Assembly: GCA_030386875.1 (NCBI GenBank)
Contig: CM059572.1
Location: forward strand, 36,577,732 to 36,641,731
From: Morinoia aosen
Taxonomy: Eukaryota > Arthropoda > Malacostraca > Amphipoda > Talitridae
DNA: 64,000 bases
Direction: 5' to 3'
Part shown: one piece after another, positions 21,470 through 31,200 of the stretch
How the letters are laid out: every line of letters starts with the position of its first letter
Numbering within the stretch: position 1 is the first letter of the stretch
Made by a program: the position numbers and the translations under genes
Notes under the pieces: model-generated
Told to the model about the DNA's origin: nothing
The model's database searches: none
The model's input: the letters and a program-made list of their open reading frames with translations, nothing else

Positions 21470-22041
21470 TTTAAAAATAAAAGAAAGAACTAAACTCGAA
21501 TTGTTCTGGGAGACTGTGAGAGGATAATGTTGGCGTAGCATGGTAGTGATAAATTTTCCCATTTCGTGGTAGTTTGAGAGATTTCCTGTGAGTTTGACCA
21601 TGCTAATGAATTTTCTCTGAGCAGCTTAAAAATTTTTTTATCTTTCTTTTATGCTGTTTCCTGTCTTTGTTTGGTTTGTGCCTCAGTAGGTAGGAAAATA
21701 TTTTTCTACTATTTCCGTGCTGTGCATTTATTCCTGACTACCGTAAAATTCTCGTCCCATTTTTTTTTTCTCTTTCCGTTATCTTCAACGTTATTGATTG
21801 ACTGAGTAGGTAGGAAAAAAAATTTTCCCTCACATGCTTAATTTTGTGCCTACGCAAATTGCCGCATACCGCATAATAATTTTTTTTTCTCTTCGTTTCC
21901 AAATTCATATTTCCTATCTTCTGCTTTCACTTAATTTGAATGATCGAGTAGGTAAAGAATTAACGCAAACCCTTGCTACCTAATCCCAAGTCTTGGGCAC
22001 TGATATCATCAATTGCGCATTCCCCAAAAGAGATCGCTAGC
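21470..22041 (+). promoter_or_regulatory. Gypsy leader with three GAGTAGGTA repeats
   Basis: The untranslated leader between PBS and gag carries three spaced copies of a motif of the form RAGTAGGTAGGAAAA (near 21684, 21803 and 21945, the last shortened). Each is followed by a T-rich stretch. These could be packaging or translation elements; that is inference. Confidence 0.6.
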
Positions 22042-23028
22042 ATGCCTGACTCAGACAATGAAGATCGAGCACACGCAAATCCCATTAGACTCCCGCCTTT
22101 CATTCCAGGGGACGCTCACACCTGGTTCAACCAGGTGGAAGCTGTGTTTAGGTATAATAGGATAAATCAGGACATAGACAAATTTTACGCGCTCGTTAGC
22201 GCAGCGCCCACGAAACTGCTTAATGATTCCAACGAGTTATTAGAAAACCCTCCTGATCACGATCCTTACGGAATATTGAAAAGAAAAATCTTGGCAAGGC
22301 TTCAGATGTCCGACGCGGACAAGTTTCGTAGCTTGGTAGATGCCTCAGCAATTCCACCTGTCTCTGCTTCTTTCTCTCCCTCTTCGCTCGTGAAAGAACT
22401 TCGGAAACTCGCTACTGGTGTTGCCGTAGCTGAGGGGTTTCTGAAGGAAGTTTTCATGACGAAGCTCGCACCTAATGTGCGTCCTTTCCTCTCGTTAGCG
22501 GGGCCCGAGCAAACTCTAGAAAAATTAGCGGAGTCCGCTGAGACTGTGATTAGAAATATCAATTTGCCACGAGAACCACAAGTTGCTTCCTTGAATGTAG
22601 GAGCTACAACTTTTAGCCCGTCAAATACGACGCAGAATTCAGTCAAAATAGATCAGTTGCAGCAGGACATCGCTGAAATAAAGCAAGCTCTCCAAAATTT
22701 TCAAATAGGTCAGAGTCAAAGTGTGGCGCACATTCAGCAAGGCCCAGGGAGATTCCAAAGCCACCAAAATGCCTACAACTATCCTTATGACTATCCCTCC
22801 AACTATCACTATCCTCCTCCTCCTCCTCAACGCTTTGATAGAGGTAGATCTTATGATAGGTCAAATAATCAAAACCCCCGTTTTCGGTCACGCTCTCGTG
22901 ATGCCAGTAGCAACTTGTGCTGGTATCACCAGAAATTTGGTGACCAAGCTCGTAAATGCGCCTCACGCTTTTGTCCGCGTTATACCGAACAAATGACTTC
23001 GGGAAACGCCACCAGCAACGCACAGTAG
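22042..23028 (+). CDS. gag: Gag polyprotein of the Gypsy element
   Basis: The first good Met is at 22042 (MPDSDNEDRAHANPIRLPPF), giving 328 residues. The open frame extends upstream to 21973, but only from a TTG. PPFIPGDAHTWFNQVEAVF near the start is the conserved capsid N-terminal pattern of arthropod Ty3/Gypsy Gag. The C-terminal third is rich in Gln, Tyr and Pro, with a PPPPP run and an RSRSRDA basic patch. It ends with CWYHQKFGDQARKC, the single zinc-binding-like motif common in this group in place of a CCHC knuckle. It forms the virus-like particle. The frame ends in TAG just after a -1 frameshift signal. Confidence 0.92.
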   Translation: MPDSDNEDRAHANPIRLPPFIPGDAHTWFNQVEAVFRYNRINQDIDKFYALVSAAPTKLLNDSNELLENPPDHDPYGILKRKILARLQMSDADKFRSLVDASAIPPVSASFSPSSLVKELRKLATGVAVAEGFLKEVFMTKLAPNVRPFLSLAGPEQTLEKLAESAETVIRNINLPREPQVASLNVGATTFSPSNTTQNSVKIDQLQQDIAEIKQALQNFQIGQSQSVAHIQQGPGRFQSHQNAYNYPYDYPSNYHYPPPPPQRFDRGRSYDRSNNQNPRFRSRSRDASSNLCWYHQKFGDQARKCASRFCPRYTEQMTSGNATSNAQ

Positions 23029-26000
23029 CGAGTACTGCGTTGCCTCATTCCCAGACTACTCGCCTCTTGACAATCCTCGATCCCGTCACCAAATACCGAT
23101 TCTTAATCGACACTGGATCCAGTGTATCCATAATCCCTGCCACGGCAAGAGTCAAAAATCAGCCCTTAGTGGCTACACTACGCGCCGCAAACGGCACGCC
23201 AATCTCGTGTTACGGTGAACGAGTTTTAGAGTGCAGTCTGGGATTGAGGCGATCCTTCCTTTTCACCTTCTTAATCGCGGAAGTCCAAGAGCCTATCATT
23301 GGCGCGGATTTTCTCGAAAAATTTGGGATTGTTGTCGATGTCAAAAATAGATGCATTAGGGACGAGGAGACACAGATCTCAATTCCCGCTGGTAGCATAA
23401 CTAAAGAAAATGTCTTGCATTCCTTTTCTATTGCTTTCAACGAGGAGTGCATGTTTGCACAAGTCCTCAAAAATTTTCCCGCATTAACAAACCCTAACTT
23501 AATTTCCAAAAATATGCAAACCTGCACGAAACACTTTATAGAGACGCAAGGACCGCCTGTCTTCTCCCGTGCTAGGAGATTGCCGCCTGATCGATTGGCG
23601 TTAGCCAAGAAAGAATTCGCGCGCATGCAGGAGTGTGGCATCATCCGCACCTCCAAAAGTCCTTGGGCTAGCCCTCTTTTGCTGGTACCCAAGGCTAACG
23701 GTGAATTCAGACCGTGCGGGGATTTCCGCAGGTTAAATGCCGTTACTTTACCTGATCGCTATCCTATTCCTTACCTGCACGATTTCAGCGCAAATTTAGA
23801 GGGAGCTCAAATATTCTCTAAGATAGACCTTCAGTCCGCCTTTCATCAAATCCCTCTTGATGAGTCCGCTATCCCCAAGACCGCTGTCATCACTCCATTT
23901 GGTCTCTTTGAATTTCTCAAAATGCCATATGGTCTCCGGAACGCGCCTCAAACGTTCCAGAGACACATGGCTGAAATCTTCTCTGATCTATCTTTCGCTT
24001 TTGTCTACTTAGACGATATCCTTGTGGCGTCCACAACCCCAGAGTTGCACAAAGACCACCTTAGGGTCGTTTTTCAAAGATTGTCCGACAATGGACTCCT
24101 CGTAAATCCTGAGAAATGTGAGTTCGGAAAGTCATCACTGATTTACTTAGGTCATGAAATCTCTAGCCTAGGTCTAAAACCTTTGCCTTCCAAAGTAGAA
24201 GTGATCAGAAACTTTCCTCTTCCACAGACCCAGAAGGAACTAAGAAGGTTCCTAGGTTCTGTTAACTTCTACCATCGTTTCATACGCAATTGTGCTCAAA
24301 CTTTAGCGCCCTTGTCCGACCTCCTCGAAAAGAAACATAAAAGCAAATCTATCGAGGTAAAATGGACAGAAGAAGCGCGCAAAGCGTTTGAGGAAATAAA
24401 ACACAAGTTAGCTTCCGCGACTGAACTATCCTACCCTATTTCTAATGCTGATTTCAGCCTAGTTGTTGACGCATCCAGTACCGCCGTAGGTGCTGTGTTG
24501 CAACAACAAGTAGGTACTAATATCTCTCCTCTTGCTTTCTTTTCCAAGAAGATGTCGCCCACTGAGCGTGCTTATAGCGCGTTCGGTAGGGAACTTCTTG
24601 CTATCTACCTATCTGTGAGACACTTTCGCTATGCTCTAGAGGCAAGGGAGTTTGTGATCTACACTGATCACAAACCTCTGACCTCGGCGATCAAGATGCC
24701 TTCTGAGCGGCATTCGCCTAGAGAAGCTCGACACCTGTCCTTTATAAGTCAGTTCACAACTGACATCCGTTACATTAAGGGACTAGACAATACCGTAGCC
24801 GATTGCCTCTCCAGAATTAATTCTGTCCAAACCAGTGGCGAAATCACCTTCGGCAACATTTGTAATGCTCAAAAGGAGGATCCTGAACTTCAGGACCTTC
24901 TCAAATCTTCTAACCCTTCCCTTCCAAAACTAACCTTGGTTGACGGCGTGTATCGTGATGCCGAGCGACCTTCTCGTTTGTATCTTCCTGCGACTCTCCG
25001 CAGAGTAGCTGTCCTCCACTACCATTCCCTCAGTCACCCTGGTATTAACCGTACATTGCGTTTGATTTCTGATCGTTACGTCTGGCCAGCGATGCGTAAG
25101 GAGGTCAAGCAAATTGTGCAAACTTGCCATGCGTGTCAGAGTAGTAAGGTGGTGAAACATAATCGTGCAGCGCTGCAGAGTTGCGCATTCACAGGTCAAA
25201 AGTTTGACTCTGTCCACCTAGACCTAGTGGGTCCCTTGCCTGTATCGCGCGGTTATTCTTATTTGTTGACCATCATCGATAGGTTCACGCGTTGGGTTGA
25301 GGCTGTCCCTCTTCCTGATACATAAACTGAGACTGTAGCTCGCGCCTTCATGTCCAACTGGATAGCCAGATTTGGGGTTCCCGTACAAGTCACACATGAC
25401 CGGGGATCACAATTTACCTCCAAATTTTGGAGTGAGCTCAGTACCGCTTTAGGGTGTGCAAACACATCCACGACAGCTTATCATCCGCAGTCAAATGGAC
25501 TTATTGAGAGAGTCCACAGAGACCTCAAGTCTGCCTTGCGCTGCCTTAATTGCAGTCACGATTGGACCGATAGACTTCCAGTAGTATTGCTCAGCATTAG
25601 GAATCTCTTCCGGCAAGATCAGCAGTGCACAGCGGCGGAGATGTTGTACGGGAAGACACTTCGTCTCCCCGGCGACATTGTTGACCCAAAACCGTTGCCT
25701 GAATTTTCATCCGCTGACCGTTCCGCATATGTAACCTGCCTAAAAGATTGCATGCGTAAGATTGAGTATGTTGCTCCACGAATGCCTCAGACTGAGGACA
25801 GACTAGATCCTGCCCTGCAAGACTGCACACATGTGTATGTCCGAAATGATGCTATAAAGCCTACGCTCACGCGCCCTTATGATGGCCCATTCAAAGTACT
25901 TAAACGCAAGCAAAAATATTTCATCCTCGACAGATTCGGCTCGAGCGACCCTGTGAGCATAGACAGATTAAAAGTCGCATACACTTCGGATCATAGTGTA

Positions 26001-26363
26001 ACTTATAACTCATCATCTTCTCCGCAGAATTCTCCTTCCACTGAGACTCGACCATATCTACCATCTCAGCTTCCTCAGTTGACTGCATTGTTGCCTAGTC
26101 AGCTTGAGTGTAACCCTTTCTATGTGCCTGTACACTCAAACCCTATCCATACGCCTATCGTAGACTCTAATTCTAGTCCTCTTACTGTCACAGCGACAAG
26201 TCTGGAGAGACCAGACGAGCCCGCTGCAGTAACTCCTGTTCCTAGGACTCTTGCTGATCTAAACTTGCAGACCCGTTTGGTGAAACTTCCCCGCTCAGTA
26301 TCGTTTGCCAATTGCCGAACTCGGCAGGGTCGTGTAGTTCGCCCTCCTTCCCGCTACAGATGA
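22956..26363 (+). pseudogene. pol: Pol polyprotein of the Gypsy element, one in-frame stop
   Basis: The pol frame overlaps gag by 73 bp and is one frame back. Numbered from its first in-frame Met (22956): protease FLIDTGSSVSII near 49-60; reverse transcriptase with the FVYLDDILVAS catalytic box (YLDD 351-354); RNase H with VVDASS and YTDHKPLTSAI; integrase zinc domain with HYHSLSHPG and CHACQSSK; and the integrase core. The core is broken by TAA at codon 790 (25323-25325), soon after LTIIDRFTRWVEAVPLPDT. The same frame then resumes with THDRGSQF and HPQSNGLIERVHRDLKSAL, and a GPF-type C-terminal module (YDGPFKVLKRKQKYFILDRF). All other catalytic motifs are intact. No chromodomain was recognised. 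Confidence 0.92.
23001..23043 (+). promoter_or_regulatory. -1 programmed frameshift signal (gag to pol)
   Basis: The heptamer GGGAAAC at 23001-23007 is in the correct phase (tcG GGA AAC in the gag frame). After a 7-nt spacer, GCAACGC (23015-23021) pairs with GCGTTGC (23037-23043), and AGTA/TACT extends the stem inside. The gag TAG (23026-23028) lies within this stem-loop. After slippage the pol frame reads on through GKRHQQR. This is a canonical X XXY YYZ plus stem arrangement. Confidence 0.88.
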
Positions 26364-26372
26364 TTGCAGCGG

Positions 26373-26404
26373 GTGGACCTTTCGGTCTGCGCCTTAGGGG
26401 GTAA
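26373..26404 (+). promoter_or_regulatory. Gypsy polypurine tract and adjacent hairpin
   Basis: GGACCTTTCGGTCTG can fold as a GACC/GGTC stem. TTAGGGGGTAA directly abuts the 3' LTR and would prime plus-strand DNA synthesis. The non-autonomous element carries the same hairpin at 19343-19356. Confidence 0.7.
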
Positions 26405-27281
26405 TGTAGCATACCGCTACATAAGTGTAAAAATTAGAAATTCGCTATTCATACTTGAATAAATTAATTAGCAGCATCAAAAATATTACTCTAATTTATT
26501 ATTAATTATTTTCTACTTCTAATTCGTAATTATTAAAATTTTTGTGTAAATACATGAGAGATCAAATAATCAATTTACATTTCGAGTTCTTAAGAAGCCC
26601 GTCTGGCAACACACTAGCGCGTCGCCTAGTCCACTTACTCTTGCTTGTGGCGTGGTTGCGCAAACATCTCGACCTCTACAGCCTCGCCCTACACAAAACC
26701 TTCAAAATCAAATCTCCCTGGGCTTCTGGTTTTCCTGAGCGCCATGATGATTGCTTAATGCCATTCTCACATTATCAGTGACTAACTTGCTATTACTAAT
26801 CTGGGCAAGTAATTCAACTTGAGTGTGCCCCCTGCTAATGTGCCACTTGATTCTGCTCACATGAGCCTGAGTTTGCTTGCTCATTCACACCCCCATCTTA
26901 TTTTTGGAGTCATTAGATATTCTTGAACTACGTCATTGACTCTCGCTCAATCATCTCAAGTTACTTAATTCCACTTCCCCAAATTCAACTCATTCACCAC
27001 GCTTAACTCCATCGTGTGCCGGCCTTCGTCGACTCCAGCCTGTTCCTCCGGCCCGGATCGCCAATTTCACAAGCTCTCCGGGATCAAGAACCAAGACAGT
27101 TCCTGGTGTTCGCTACCCAAATAAACTACATCACGGAAAACCAAGCTGAGTTATCCAAACGTGTTTCATTATCATCTCACTATTTTCCCATGCGCTTCGA
27201 GAGAAAAAATCGAGTTTTGTCTTAGCCGTCAAATCAAAAATAACCACTGAACCACTCAACGGCAAACCCCAAAACCCGACA
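26405..27281 (+). repeat. 3' LTR of the Gypsy element
   Basis: 877 bp, like the 5' LTR. The only mismatch noticed is CCGGCCCGGATC here against CCGGCACGGATC in the 5' LTR. It is followed by the CATA target duplication (27282-27285). Confidence 0.93.
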
Positions 27282-27285
27282 CATA

Positions 27286-28080
27286 TGATCTTAGCATTGG
27301 TTTTTCAAATGTCTTATAACTAACCCTATATATAGGACACCATGACGGTTCCCCCGTAAAGCCGGTACCCATTTCCGACACCTGGGTCGAGTGGGGTATT
27401 GTGCTTGAGCTTTCCCTTATACCCAACGGGGAAAAATACGATTGGGTTTTTTTTTCTTCTTAATTGGAGTTCGATTTATAAGCACTGTTTTTCTTTTTGT
27501 AGAATTATGTTTTCAAATTTAACGTCTCGGTGACAACCACTTTGAAGGTAAGCACTTCAATGGCAAATACAACTAACGCTTGGTCTGAGAAGTCAAATGA
27601 TCTAACATTTAATTACATGAGCAAAATTACCTGTTCCCTTGTATGCTTGCCATGTAGTGTGGAATGAAAAAATAATATCAAATTTCAGCATAAAGTTTTC
27701 TGAAAAGCCATAAATAATAAGAAAAGGAATTTTGCTTCATGTTCAGCAAAATTTCTACTTATAGGAATATATACATGAACGTGAAAACACATCAAATAAA
27801 ACGTTCGTAGGTGTTACATAATTTTTGTGTAATTTTTGTATTTTTGATAATTTGAATTGAAAAAATTATGTTTCTTTTTAAAGGTAGAATGGTGATAAGA
27901 TATAATACAAACTTAATGATACAGTTCATCAAAGTTTTTAGGTAACTAAACACAAAAAATACACTCTAGGGATTCATCTAAAACACAGTTTAGGCAACAG
28001 TGGAAATTTCCGGCTAAATCGTAATTCGTCCAACGTTTGTCTTTCAGTATAAATCCGATCGGTTACGCGGGTTTTATTAT
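27286..28080. other. Upstream intergenic, SINE-like block
   Basis: 27330-27460 contains CCGGTACCCATTTCCGACAC followed by CTGGGTCGAGTGGGG and ends in a T9 run. It resembles in style the tRNA-derived or conserved-domain SINEs of invertebrates, but I cannot assign a family. The rest shows no gene. Confidence 0.3.
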
Positions 28081-28223
28081 TTCTCACAAGTTCGGTGTGT
28101 AATAAGCATGCGAAGCTCGAGACAATAGTTTCTTTATGTTATTAGGTGTGCTACAATACTTTTGAAGGTTTTATTTAGTTATTTTATCGTGTACGGTCAC
28201 ATAAATTTAATAATTAACACACA
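28081..28223 (+). promoter_or_regulatory. DNAJC2 proximal upstream region / 5' UTR
   Basis: This is the sequence just upstream of the inferred start codon. An in-frame TAA at 28215-28217 blocks an N-terminal extension. The ATG has A at -3 and G at +4, a strong Kozak context. No TATA box is obvious, so the transcription start cannot be placed. Confidence 0.45.
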
Positions 28224-28278
28224 ATGGAGACTTTTGAAGACTCGACGTTTAATATTCAAATCAAGAGAGGAATCTCCC
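28224..28278 (+). CDS. DNAJC2: DNAJC2 exon 1
   Basis: 18 codons plus one base, starting [10 protein letters not shown], ending before GTAAGT. The leftover base and the first two of exon 2 make a Pro codon, leading into [10 protein letters not shown], which aligns with the family N-terminus. The 9.9-kb gap to exon 2 makes this the least certain exon, but phase, Kozak context and donor all agree. Confidence 0.75.
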
Positions 28279-31200
28279 GTAAGTATTTGTAGCATCACGT
28301 GTTAACGATGTTTTGGGTAGTTCTGAATACTTCTGTAATATACCAAAATGTCAGTTGAATAATTTAATGTTCGCAAAATTAATTTACCGTGTGTTTGACA
28401 TAGGTTATCCTTCTCAAATATCAAGTATTTTTCATGACTTGACAGCTAATGTGTGTTGGAATTTATGTTCTATAAGCCTAGCCTTAGAAATTGTTCTTGA
28501 TCTTGAGTAAAGCACAATACCATGTAGTTAGGTTTGCTAGCTTGAACAATGGGGTTGACCTGTAAATGGGCTACATATTTCAGTGAATATTCATGCTTGC
28601 AAAAGTGGGGTTACTTGCATTGAGGAATGTTTTGTAAGTAAAAGCATTAAATCAAAATCATTCTGTTTTAGTGTAGCAGAAGAGCTCAACAATGTGATGG
28701 TCTGAAATAAAATGAAAATTGTGGTTCATCACCACCTTAAAGGATGAATAGAACAGATTTCAATGAAGTGTGAGTTGTATCAAAATCCTCAAACGATGTA
28801 GATGCCTGTTTGTTGATTCTGCCTGTGTTGTTCTTGTGCCATAATTTTGACTGTGTAAACAAAAGATTCAGTGATACCTACTTCAAATTTTATTTCTGTT
28901 ATGAAATATTGAAGCAATTCTCACGGCTTAAGTCTTGCTGAGTGGCAAAGCTGCTCAGCGAGAATGAAAATATTGATTTTTAACTGGAATTTGATGCTGA
29001 TTCCGAATATCCAATTTGTTTTGACCGCTCTCGATTTTTTCGATTTTCTTTTTTTTTGGAAAGGCGGCTAACTAGCAACAACGGTCGATATTGAATATAA
29101 TGTTGTCAACAAATTTCATAATTTTGTAGGTATAGATGGGTAATATAGTCGATTATAAGACGTTTTACATGAATGACATTTTGCCCGGCGATGCGTTATT
29201 TTCAAATTATTCAACTTTGAAGCTGGCTTGTGCGCGCCATGGAAACATGCGGGGCTAGCGTAATTTAATTAATACCGGAAGCTAACCCCCTATTACAAAC
29301 GTTAAGAGGTTGGGTCGTGAGGAGTAGGCACAGTTCTTTTAGTGAAAATTATAAATAAAGGTTTCGAGTGACCTTTGTTTACTTCGACGCCAAGGTGGCT
29401 GCCGCCATGGCGCCAACCGGCTGAAGGTGGCGGCAGCCATCTTTAAGTCAATGTAAACAAACGTCACTAGAAAGCTTTATTTATAATTTCCACTAAAAGA
29501 AGTGTTGCTACCCCTCACGCAGGGTGTAATTTCAGAATTGCAGGTCATAAATTAGAAAAAAGTTCAAAAATTTTTTGATCAAACGTTAAAATAGTTCACG
29601 TTTTCCGTCTCTATTTGGTTTTGAAAAATTTCAAAATCTGTTTATGAAGAATAGTTCATTTCATTAAAAACCTTGGAAGTTTTTGAAATATCAATAGTTG
29701 TTATTTTAATATCATTGGATAATTTATAAGGCTACCAGGTACCTAGAAGTAAATGATCGGCAATTCCTGATAGTTTCCAAGTATTGAATTCAGTTGAGTT
29801 TTGAAGTAATATAAGCGTAGTGAAACTAGCCTGCTAATTGTCTCACCACTAGGACGCCGATCTGTCCGGATGCCGACCAGGCAAGGGTTAGCTGTTCAGG
29901 CTAAATAGCTAGGCCCAGACACTAGGGTAAGGTGCGGGATGGACAAGTAACAATGTATTTAAAACATGGCAAGTATAATAGAGATAAGACGGATAATCCC
30001 AGGACGTGTCTTGCGAGAGCCGTCTCTCCACACGAGATCGTAGCTTTTCCGCCGACTAAACACCCCGCAAAAACACCTAAAGTGCAATGGTAAAAGAGGG
30101 CGCAGGATTACCCAAGCACGGTATACCATGATAGAGACTTGCACAAGCATCAGGCAAGAAGCCTAATTTAGCCTGCTTGTAGTCAAGTGCACTGCATGAA
30201 GGTCCTAACTGAACAGTCGTGCAAACATTACTTTGGCTTCCGAATGGCTTAAGCCACGCGGTCGCAGTATGGAGCGCTCCGTACCGTACAGCACTACCCG
30301 CAAGGTACAAAACACGTAGTGAAATAATTTCACTACATAAGCTAGCTGCTGAAACAATAAATAGCTATTTTGCATCCATGTTGTTGATATTCAGTTTTGA
30401 AATATCAAAACTTTTTCATTATTACTATGTTTGGTCATGCCATATTGTAAACCTCTGTAGAAAAAATATTTATTTTAAATAGTGTTTTTAACCTCAGTGC
30501 ACTTGGTTACATTATTGTGCTTGTCTAAATTAGTCTCAAAATTATATTACGTAATACTCAAAATTTCGAATCTTTCTCCAGCAATATCAATCATTTGAGT
30601 TCTATGAGCTTCACCACAATGTTCTGGAAAATAAAAACATCTTAGATCGAAGAGAGACCAGCTAAGCACTGATAATGATAGAATCTCAACTCTTCGATTA
30701 CTCGGGCTTTTCGTGCACTGAACAACTTTGTCTTTCTTGCAAATCCGGACAAATCCTTCGAAAGTTTTCAGCTTTCTCTCGTCGTTGTGTGAAGCACAAC
30801 AAAATTTGAAAATATTTGTATTTATTTCAAAAAATTGATAGCGTGTTATTGTCAAATAAGCTGTTACTTACAAGAGCTTCTTGAGTACCAGACGTCAAAA
30901 ATTACCTTTTTTAAAATCAAACTCTTATGCACAGTTAATATTCTTGTAGCAAAATAAAACTATAGAGAAAGCATGGAAAATATGATATCTTTAAAATTCA
31001 TTTTCTTACAATGAAGCGCTGTTTCGATGTAACTCAAACTACTACCACTGACAATAATGAGTAAGGTGCGTGTTTTTCTAACAGGCCCTTTACGCGATAA
31101 TATATCATTCAAATCTTGTATAAATATTTTACAGGAATTGAAATAACTAGCAAGCAAAACCTCATTTGTATTGCGTAAGTAACCGGTAAAATAATATTAT

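Larger units (their letters stand above)
20574..27281 (+). mobile_element. Ty3/Gypsy LTR retrotransposon, young, complete
   Basis: Layout: 5' LTR (877 bp), PBS, leader, gag (22042-23028), pol in the -1 frame (to 26363), PPT, 3' LTR (877 bp) and 4-bp TSD CATA. No env-like frame occurs between pol and the 3' LTR, so this is a retrotransposon and not an envelope-bearing errantivirus. The LTRs are the same length and differ at one position that I could find (21224-21225 region A/C), so the insertion is recent. A single in-frame stop in integrase (25323) is the only obvious lesion. Confidence 0.95.

Noticed and set aside
21973-22041. Gag start upstream of 22042
   Set aside because: The extended frame begins at TTG. 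The first Met that leads into the conserved Gag start is at 22042.
22302-25830. Antisense open frames of 70-160 residues within gag and pol
   Set aside because: Shadows of the coding strand with no recognised domain.
26364-26404. An env-like third gene in the Gypsy element
   Set aside because: Only about 40 bp separate the end of pol from the 3' LTR, so there is no room for one.
30077-30310. 77-residue minus-strand frame in the GC-richer block of intron 1
   Set aside because: No recognisable domain. The composition suggests an LTR or other repeat and not a gene.
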